The notes below the pieces were generated by a model that did not search any database, was not told the origin of the DNA, and saw only the letters and a program-made list of their open reading frames with translations. Position numbers and translations under genes: made by a program. 64,000 nt of DNA from Malus domestica (taxonomy: Eukaryota > Streptophyta > Magnoliopsida > Rosales > Rosaceae), in the NCBI RefSeq assembly GCF_042453785.1, contig NC_091667.1:35022001-35086000 (forward strand), in the 5' to 3' direction. Below, piece by piece: positions 56,881 through 64,000 of the stretch (its first letter is position 1; each line of letters starts with the position of its first letter).

Positions 56881-57190
56881 CTACGGTTGTAAACAAATAA
56901 CTAAGAAAAAAAATATTTAAAAAAATCAATCTTCTACACACAAAACATGTATAATAAAATCAACAAGTAAATTGTTCGAACAGATTCAAATTACAACATC
57001 TTACATCCTACGAAAACCAGAAGCATACACGAAACAGTATAAGTGACGGATCTGATATCAAAGTCTCCTAAGTCCCTACTCAGTTGATTAAAAGTACTTA
57101 TCACGAGTTCTTAAGTTCAATTTTATCTCTTAATAAAATGGCAGGAACATAATAATGAATAATGAAATTAAATTAAGCAAATAGGGACGC

Positions 57191-57360
57191 ACCTAATGAA
57201 ATCTTGGTTGCCAATAGCTTGTGGTTTCCTAGCCTAGACAGTAAGGAGCTCCGATGGAGGTGAGAGAGAGGGGGAGGAGAGAGAGGTTGAGAGAGGTTTA
57301 ATGTGAGAGAGAGGGAGGAGGGGGAGAGGATGAAGGGGAGGAGGGGGCTTTATTTATAGA
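57191..57360 (-). promoter_or_regulatory. Promoter-like TATA box, CT-rich leader and splice donor, no recognised gene
   Basis: On the minus strand TATAAATA (57358-57351) is followed by about 120 bases of CT-rich sequence typical of plant leaders, then CTAGGCTAGGAAACCAC and a donor TTCATTAG/GTGCGT (57193/57192). This looks like the first exon of a spliced transcript running to lower coordinates, but no coding exon was recognised downstream. The same stretch read on the plus strand is simply a GA-rich repeat, so chance cannot be excluded. Confidence 0.4.
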
Positions 57361-57429
57361 GGAGAGGAGGAGGAGGGAGAGGAGGAGGAGGAGCGAGGGT
57401 TTTAATTAATTGTAGGGACCAAAGGAGAC

Positions 57430-58210
57430 GTGGATGTTTGCCACATGTGACATGCCCTACGTGGGTTAAGTCTCCCATTGCCCTGCAACTTCCTCCAACA
57501 ACAAGATTTACCCCTTAACCCCACTTTTTAACTCGAGGGAGTCTTCTAATTTGTTGGACTTAATTAACTGGATGCACCAAAATAGGCCCAAGTTGTTTCT
57601 TATATTTCCCAAGTTTTTTACTTTAATTAAATTACAGAAATCGAGACTTGAATTACAATGCAAATCACACCGACTTCTTAATATCATAACACGATCAATA
57701 GTATACTACGTGGTTATTTGACTGTGGTTATTGGTGGGCTAGAAACAATATGTGGTTATTGTTCTTGAAACCGGTAAAAAAAATTTAGAGCTATTAACCT
57801 AGACGCATATACAACTATCTACATATACAAAGAAGGTATAATAACCGTAATCTTCTTTTTTGTTATGTAATTAAATCGTAATCTTCTCTTATATGTGAGT
57901 ATTAATTGTATTGAATAAAATACCATTTGATAGTAAAGTCTCATTACTCATCATGATTTCCCATATCGATCATTTTAAAGCCGTTTTGACTAAAAAAAAA
58001 AAGAAAAAAAGAAGAAGATAATTTTAAAGCCGTGATTGCCTAGAGTGATTGGTGCTATTAATTCCACCACCATGATTCCAAGAATTCACTTTTTTTTACT
58101 TTTACTTATTTTATACAAGGAGTATCTTCATTTACTAATTTAATTCTGGTAAGCAAGGGCAAGGGTACAGCCAATCCATCTGCATCTGCCCCCCCTCTCT
58201 CTTCCTCGTT
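57430..58210. other. Intergenic, nothing recognised
   Basis: AT-rich sequence with short A runs near 57990 and a C run near 58190. No gene or element was recognised. Confidence 0.5.
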
Positions 58211-58734
58211 GATCAAACTGCCGAACCACCTCTGAGGATCTTCCACTTGTCATCAAAGAAGTACTGTAATGAGTCACTTTTAATAAACGTTGAGCTTCCT
58301 TCTCTTAGTGCTATGTTATGGATACAAACCAAAAGTTGAGTTACAAGAGTATTTAACGTTAATTGTTTGAGCTACAAACTTCTTATTTCGTAATTCCTAT
58401 TTTGTCTGTGAATCCAACTAAGTTGTTTAGAATCAAAATATGTCCGACCACGTGACAAGGGAGAAAGAGATTGATCAAACTACCGAACCACCTTTGAGGA
58501 TCTTCCACTTGTCATCAAAGAAGTGTTGTTATGAGTCACTTGTAATAAACATTGAGCTTCATTCTCTTAGTGCTATGTCATGGATACAAACCAAAAGTTG
58601 AGTTACAAGAGTACTTAACGTTAATTGTTTGAGTTACAAACTTGTTATTTCGTAATTCCTATTTCATCCGTGAATCCAACTAAGTTGTTTAGAATTAAAA
58701 TATGTCCGACCACATGACAAGGGAGAAAGAGATG
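58211..58734. repeat. 262-bp tandem duplication
   Basis: GATCAAACTGCCGAACCACC at 58211 recurs as GATCAAACTACCGAACCACC at 58473. The copies stay colinear through CTTCCACTTGTCATCAAAG, AAACCAAAAGTTGAGTTACA and ATGTCCGACCAC(G/A)TGACAAGG. About a dozen or more substitutions separate them, so it is moderately old. No frame spans it. Confidence 0.92.
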
Positions 58735-59032
58735 GCAATGAAAGAAATATGCATCCACAAGGATTATTTAATGTATATTTCCATGGTTTATGAAATATAC
58801 AGGATTAATTTTGGCATTCACCGTGGGGGATTACTGTATGTCGACAGAAAAAGTTAAACAAAAAATAACAATAAAATTAGAAGTATCCAATCCAATATAC
58901 ATGATAAAATTACACAAACAGCCCTATATATTGCCCATGAGGTACTAGACCTAGCGTATGTCTCCTAGAATGACCTAATATATTGACGGGGAAAGAATCA
59001 ATTGATATCAAATTCATAATTTACAATAGAAT

Positions 59033-59468
59033 AAATTGTAGCAATTATCTCTTAATTTTAACTCAACTGAAGCAATGGTCCATCAACTAAAAACTCATTA
59101 CCATTGGTCATTCAATTTAAATTCAACTGGAGAAATGGTTCCTCAACCTTAACCCAATTAGAGCAATGATCCCTCAAACTCTAACCCAATTTTAGCAATG
59201 GTCATTCCAACATAACTCATTTTGACAAAATTCTAACAACGTTGACGAAAATGACCATATATACACATTTTGATGAGTTAAGAGTTCCCGATTGTAGCAA
59301 TGATCATTCCAACATAACTTATTTTGATAAAATCCTAACAAAGTTGACGAAAATGACCATAGCTACACATTTTGATGAGTTGAGGGACCAATGGTAATGA
59401 CTTTTTAATGAGGGATCATTGCTCCAATTTGATTAAAGTTGATGAACCATTGCTACAATTTACTCTTT
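59033..59468. mobile_element. Inverted-repeat MITE with internal duplication
   Basis: Left end AATAAATTGTAGCAATTATC, right end ACCATTGCTACAATTTACTC. The interior repeats a motif around AGCAATG-TCATTCCAACATAACT and GTTGACGAAAATGACCATA twice (about 59193-59277 and 59295-59380). Several GCAATGGTCC-type modules occur in both directions. No target duplication was settled. Confidence 0.65.
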
Positions 59469-59479
59469 ACGATATTCTA

Positions 59480-60065
59480 ATTTAAAACCTATAAGTGAAT
59501 AAGAATATTATTAAACCATATTACAAATTGTCATATTGATGTATAATATGATTTTTGTTTTTGACAAAAGATAGAATTTTATACTAAGCTACAAGTAATT
59601 TGTTTTTTTATTTTTTGAAACAAACTAGACTCACAAAGGCATTTAAGTCTCTTTCTGGTTATCATCGTGTGATTCATCAACACCAGAAATTAAACTCAGA
59701 ACGTACCATGTAAAATAGAGTCTGAAATTCATCTCCAACTACTCTGTCACCCCATGGTGGTTCCTTGAATATGTAAGTAATTTGTTGAACGCCTCTAGTT
59801 TTTATTTGTTCAATTGTTTCTAGATGAGAATAAGCAAAGTAGGAAGTTCCATGAATGTGAACCAAATAAATTATAATTGTATAAGATTCCGGTTCGACAT
59901 GCTTGGTGGAATTTTCTTATGAACCTTCCTTAGACTTTTATAGTTTTCTCGAGCTGCGAGCATTTACATAGTCTTTGCCATAGTCTTTGCCCACATGATG
60001 TGACAAAGAAAACCGACACAGATGTTCATAAATTATTCATATTGGTCGTCTTCCTCCTCATGAAG
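59480..60065. other. Intergenic, nothing recognised
   Basis: AT-rich DNA. A short segment near 59620-59680 resembles one near 4040-4090 (GACTCA-AAA-GCATT and ATCATCGTG), so both may be remnants of one old repeat. Confidence 0.4.
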
Positions 60066-60238
60066 TAGGATTCTCTTTCTTATTTTTTTCTCCTCTCATT
60101 ATCTTTCTTTCTATTTGAACGGTTACGGTTAAGCCACATCAACATCTTATATTAATTTTATATAAAAAGAGAGATAAAATAAAGAATGTGAGAAGATAGA
60201 AAGGAAAGAGAATGAAAAAAGGAGGAGCAAGAATCCTA
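60066..60238. mobile_element. MITE, family D, copy 3
   Basis: Left GTAGGATTCTCTTTC and right GGAGCAAGAATCCTAG form inverted ends with pyrimidine/purine-rich arms. The core GAACGGTTACGGTTAAGCCA and ATCAACATCTTATATTAATT is the inverse of the core at 29060 and 990. Ends are approximate. Confidence 0.65.
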
Positions 60239-60821
60239 GTCCCCTCCTCATACACACACAGATATATATATTTATATATTGTTATAAGATTCTCCGTCTC
60301 ATGCATTGCATTGTTGCATGAATGACTGTATCCACTGTAACTCTTCCGCGAAGACACGCAGTTTAGAGTCAAAGTCTTGTTCTTGAATCCTTACACAGAA
60401 AGACAAAATCCCTAATAAACTTTTTCTAAACCTGATAACTGACTTCTAATTTAGTTGTATTTGTCTCCTTTTAGTTGAAGGAAATCTTGGATTCGATTGA
60501 CATGAAGGAGGAGAACGATACATATACAGATGAGTGCGGTAAAGTAAATAATTGTGGCTGTTCACGCCGTACGCCTTACGGGATATAAGCTACAACTTTG
60601 TTGTGACAGTAAAAATACATTGTGAAATCTTTAAGCTCCTTTAGAAGTGCTTTTAAAATTGATACAAACACTTTTAGTGAAAATGTTTTTGGAATCAATC
60701 ATTAGTAAATATGGAAGTAAATCTTGAAAAAAACACTTGAAATACTTTATGCAAGAAGCAATAGTTATGCGCTTCTTGCAGAAAACACTTCAAGTGCTTT
60801 TAGAATCCAAGTATTTTCTCT
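60239..60821. other. Intergenic, nothing recognised
   Basis: AT-rich DNA with a TA run near 60260-60280 and several AAGCACTT / AAGTGCTT segments in opposite directions at 60630-60830. No gene was recognised. Confidence 0.45.
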
Positions 60822-61145
60822 AAAGCATTTTCAGTTATATTAAAATCACTTTCAAACGAGCCATTTACAAACATGTAATCTTCTATAAAAATATTGATAC
60901 TTCAGATGAATCCAACAATATCATAGATCGTGCGTGTAAACACATAGTCATGCACACGGCACACCAATTACCTCAAATCTCTAAAGCACTTTCAATCATA
61001 TTAAAATCATTTTCAAACGAGTCATTTACAAACATGTAATCGTCTATAAAAATATTGACATTTCCGATGAATCCAATAATATCATAGATCGTGTGTGTGG
61101 ACACGCGTCGACACACGGTCACGCACCCGGCACACCAATTACACG
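60822..61145. repeat. About 158-bp direct duplication
   Basis: Both copies (about 60822-60973 and 60981-61145) share ATTAAAATCA, TTCAAACGAG, CATTTACAAACATGTAATC, CTATAAAAATATTGA, ATATCATAGATCGTG and GGCACACCAATTAC. They differ at scattered sites, and the second has a small insertion. Confidence 0.85.
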
Positions 61146-61420
61146 CATTTGATGGCAGATGCAAGTGTCTACGTTTAGTCAAAATGTAGATGGTGTCAAT
61201 TATATGGGATGGAATATTTTTTTTGGCCCTTTCGTTTTCTTTGACAAGTAGATCATTAAACTTATATTATTGTACGTATCCCTTGCTGCTTGGCAGTTTA
61301 CTTGGTCTCCTGATACCAAAACAAATACATCTCACTTTGTCACGATGAAAATGATTTCCGCGATCTCTTTTTTGCTTCTACAAACTTCTGTCTTTTGTCT
61401 ATTGATTTTCTTTTAATTAA

Positions 61421-61570
61421 GGGAACTTTAACGACAAAATTCTGGTACTGTTCACTTTAACGAAAAATCATATTTTTACACTAAAAAATCAATCTTGATA
61501 CTATTCATTTTACCTTTTATTTTGTCCTTACCAAAACTCAAAATTTTCAAGCTCTTTTTATTAATTTTTC
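61421..61570 (+). mobile_element. MITE, family B, copy 4
   Basis: Starts GGGAACTTTAACGAC and ends TTTTTATTAATTTTTC. Flanking TTTTAATTAA (61411-61420) and TTTTAATCAA (61571-61580) form a 10-bp target duplication with one change. The interior matches the other family B copies (GGTACTGTTCACTTTAACG). Confidence 0.85.
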
Positions 61571-61580
61571 TTTTAATCAA

Positions 61581-62167
61581 TCCATTGTTAACGGAATCTG
61601 CTAACTCACAACACATAAGTAAGGGACTGGCACACTTCGAGGAACAAACCGTGTGAGAGGAACCGGTCACCGAACCAACTAAACCGGCCGAGGCAACCGG
61701 AAATCCAGGTCGGTTCGGCCGGTTTCTCGGTTTTTTGGTAAGAATGCCCTAAGCTACAGAGAAGATGTATCTGTGAGCCAAATCATAGTTCACAGATGGA
61801 AAAGTAAATATTACTGCAGTAACTTGTACACTGAAGGATGTAAGTAAAAGTTAAAACCCATGATGCCAAAGAACCTTATCTTTCAGAGAGATCAGGCATG
61901 AGAGTATACAAAAGTTTCCAACTTTACTAAAACCTAATCACCATCTGACCTTTCATGTTCCACAAAATGCAAAAAGAAAGATGGTACCACCACCACCACC
62001 ACCACCACCTGCTAACCAATTGCTGCAAATAATGCAGTAACATGTACACTTGCAACAGGCCTTACCAAAAACAAAAAGGGTTAGCAAAAACAAAAGGGGC
62101 AAACCTATCTAGACCGGTATTATCTTTAGCAATGTCCAGAATCTGCGGGTGGGGCGCGCTTATAGCT
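61581..62167. other. 3' flank of the DUF3444 gene and intergenic sequence
   Basis: Contains CCGGTTCGGCC-type repeats near 61660-61735 and a CCA trinucleotide run at 61985-62010. The left part is unassigned; the right part is likely 3' untranslated sequence. Confidence 0.5.
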
Positions 62168-64000
62168 TCAGTTTCCTTGGCCGACTTGGCATGTACCATT
62201 GTCGTCGGTCATCATTGGTAGAGGTTTCGGAATCTCTTCATTTGTTTTACCATCGTTCTGTTTCACTGGTGCATCACGAGCTTCTGTCATAACTTGATAA
62301 AGCTCCGAAGGGAGAGCTGCTGGATCCAATTCCCAACAACCCTTTGGAGCATTATGAGCTTCTTCACCTGTAAGTAAGTGACTAGGGACCCGATGCGAGA
62401 AACGGAACATCTCCTCTTTAGGAATCCGTTGCACTTCCTTGGGGTCTGTGTGCTTACGAAACACTGTTTTAAAACCAGCGACCTTAGATAGAGGAGCGAC
62501 AGACACACCATGTTCCTCAGTAAACTCGTCAAGCAGTTCCACCATGTCATATTTGTTGATTACTGCATCTGGGGTATGCTGATTCCATTCAGGGGACCAG
62601 TTCCTATATAGAGCCCAGATTTCACCCCTTGTAGGAAATATGCGAATCATCCCTCGTGTGCCTTTTGTCCAATTAACCTTGCTTGAGAAAGAATTTAAAG
62701 TATCAGATATTGCATATTTGCCAGGCCTGAAATCACCACAAGTTTTAGCAAAACCAGAACCTACCCAGTTCAGCGTACCCAATTCATTGTTGCTTCTCGA
62801 GTTAAGCCAACTGACCCGCATCTTAAACGGCTTCAAGGAGATCACCTTTTGAATTCGACCATAATAACGAGGCATACCATCATTATCATATGCAGCCCAA
62901 ACTTGGTCCTCTCCAAAGGATCTTTCAGTTCGATCCAAGTCAAAATTATGAAAATCGGGGTCTGGAACGTTGATCGGCATTGGTGACTTATCCTCTACAT
63001 CTGGAGCACTGTTTGTGCTTGTGTCAACATTTACCACACTCTTCTGTTTCTTTTTTACTTTCACAGTTTCTTGCTCTTTCTTTGCCTGCTTTGCTTCAGT
63101 TGCTGAGCTCCGCGCAAGAAAATTGCGAATTGAAGTTAGTGCCGTCTCAATTAGAACTTTTCTTATTACCGGATACGGAACCTCTCTGAGGACCTTAGGT
63201 TTGTCCTGTGCACTAGAGAAATCATAAATTCTTTTCGTTCCAGAATTACCTTTACTCAACTCAGATATACCTCCCAAGTCGGCTCCACCACTTCCCATGG
63301 CCATTTGATTAGGCCTTTTTTTATCATAACCGTTCAAATGAGGATCATCCGTTCTTCTCTTTTTCAATGTAGGATTTCCCTTCAAATTTTGACTCCTTTC
63401 CCATTCAGCAATTGACTGTCTCCGCTCTGAATTTCTATTCATATTCTCACTTGCCTGCTGAACCGCATCCACAGCAGCGTGACCCGATGCAACTGTGCTA
63501 CCGATACTTGTCACTTTGGTGGCAGAGCCCTGCTTCAAGTTTGTGTTGTTGTTTGAATTAGAACCTGAAGACCCCCCAGCTCCTACATTTTGAGCTGCAG
63601 CACAGTTTCTTCCAGAACTATTTGAGTTACCACCAGCAGCATAGTGTCTTGAATTCTGATGCTGCTGGGAAGAAGAGCTCTTGGACGACTTGAAAATCTC
63701 TGCAGGTGGAGCCTGTTCTACAGCCAAGAAAGTCTTCTTACAATTAGGACAGACAAGAAGATGATGTAGATACATTCTGACATACTGATAATGAGTTTTG
63801 CAATGGTTGCAAATGGTCCAAAATGTAGCAGCTTTTGCATATGAAGGTATATGGGTGGAACCGCGCTGGGTCCTCGCATTCATAACATTCTGAAAGGTAC
63901 TTGCACTAGGTTGCGTTGACGGACCTCCACTACGGTGTGCAGCTTCCTGTTGAGACGCTTTTACAGTCTTCCTGACACTATTCATACAATTTTGAAAGGT
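62168..64000 (-). CDS. DUF3444-containing J-domain-type protein, 5' end outside the window
   Basis: The frame is open from 64000 down to the stop at 62168-62170, giving 611 codons in the window, and continues beyond it. The M at 63985 is internal. An atypical zinc ribbon is visible early (TICNHCKTHYQY and HLLVCPNCKKTF). A long low-complexity Ser/Asn/Gly/Gln region follows. The C-terminal half is a DUF3444 domain (FHNFDLDRTERSFGEDQVWAAYDNDGMPRYYGRI, FRPGKYAISDTLNSFSSKV, GEIWALYRNWSPEWN, FRFSHRVPSHLLTGEEA). In plants this arrangement usually has an N-terminal DnaJ domain, which would lie past 64000. The cellular role is poorly known. No intron is needed within the window. Confidence 0.9.
   Translation of the reverse strand, partial: TFQNCMNSVRKTVKASQQEAAHRSGGPSTQPSASTFQNVMNARTQRGSTHIPSYAKAATFWTICNHCKTHYQYVRMYLHHLLVCPNCKKTFLAVEQAPPAEIFKSSKSSSSQQHQNSRHYAAGGNSNSSGRNCAAAQNVGAGGSSGSNSNNNTNLKQGSATKVTSIGSTVASGHAAVDAVQQASENMNRNSERRQSIAEWERSQNLKGNPTLKKRRTDDPHLNGYDKKRPNQMAMGSGGADLGGISELSKGNSGTKRIYDFSSAQDKPKVLREVPYPVIRKVLIETALTSIRNFLARSSATEAKQAKKEQETVKVKKKQKSVVNVDTSTNSAPDVEDKSPMPINVPDPDFHNFDLDRTERSFGEDQVWAAYDNDGMPRYYGRIQKVISLKPFKMRVSWLNSRSNNELGTLNWVGSGFAKTCGDFRPGKYAISDTLNSFSSKVNWTKGTRGMIRIFPTRGEIWALYRNWSPEWNQHTPDAVINKYDMVELLDEFTEEHGVSVAPLSKVAGFKTVFRKHTDPKEVQRIPKEEMFRFSHRVPSHLLTGEEAHNAPKGCWELDPAALPSELYQVMTEARDAPVKQNDGKTNEEIPKPLPMMTDDNGTCQVGQGN

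Overview
This is plant nuclear DNA. Introns are short and AT-rich, there are many small inverted-repeat transposons, and the single-copy genes are typical of flowering plants: a plastid sigma factor, an R3-type MYB, a PTB splicing factor, a PYL abscisic-acid receptor, a trehalose-6-phosphate phosphatase and a DUF3444 protein. Protein flavour and repeat content suggest a woody eudicot, perhaps a Rosaceae member of the apple/pear group. That guess is inference and rests on no database search.

Layout. 1-9600 is transposon-rich: two Mutator-like MITE types, an intact-looking PIF/Harbinger ORF1 element (1747-3781), a fragment of organellar 23S rRNA (4692-5008), a 1-kb foldback element with perfect 10-bp target duplications (6297-7312) and a second Harbinger-type non-autonomous element (7463-8666). 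9600-28400 is the gene-dense part: SIGE/SIG5-like sigma factor (+), a TRY/CPC-like R3 MYB (-), a six-helix membrane protein (+), PTB (+) and a PYL8/9-type ABA receptor (-). All five can be spliced in silico to full-length frames from the sequence alone. 28400-49000 is mostly mobile DNA: a very young LTR element that keeps gag but has lost pol (30001-36079), a 4.45-kb Harbinger element with a disabled transposase and an open Myb-like partner gene (37670-42119), and a decayed LINE with nested MITEs and a 294-bp tandem duplication (45771-47757). 50275-52303 is a nine-exon trehalose-6-phosphate phosphatase (-). 52700-62100 has no recognisable protein gene but holds a GC-rich island, a promoter-like CT-rich leader and several tandem duplications. 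The window ends inside a DUF3444 gene (-) whose N-terminus lies beyond 64000.

How the parts relate. The host genes are not a functional cluster, although SIG5-type sigma factors and PYL receptors both belong to light or stress responses and TPP to sugar signalling. The most notable regulatory signals are a candidate poison exon followed by a CU-rich tract inside the PTB gene, an alternative upstream start plus paired heat-shock-type boxes at the sigma-factor gene, and repeated ACGTG boxes inside a Harbinger element. No CRISPR array, operon or bacterial-type system is present. All splice sites given are predictions made by reading the sequence.
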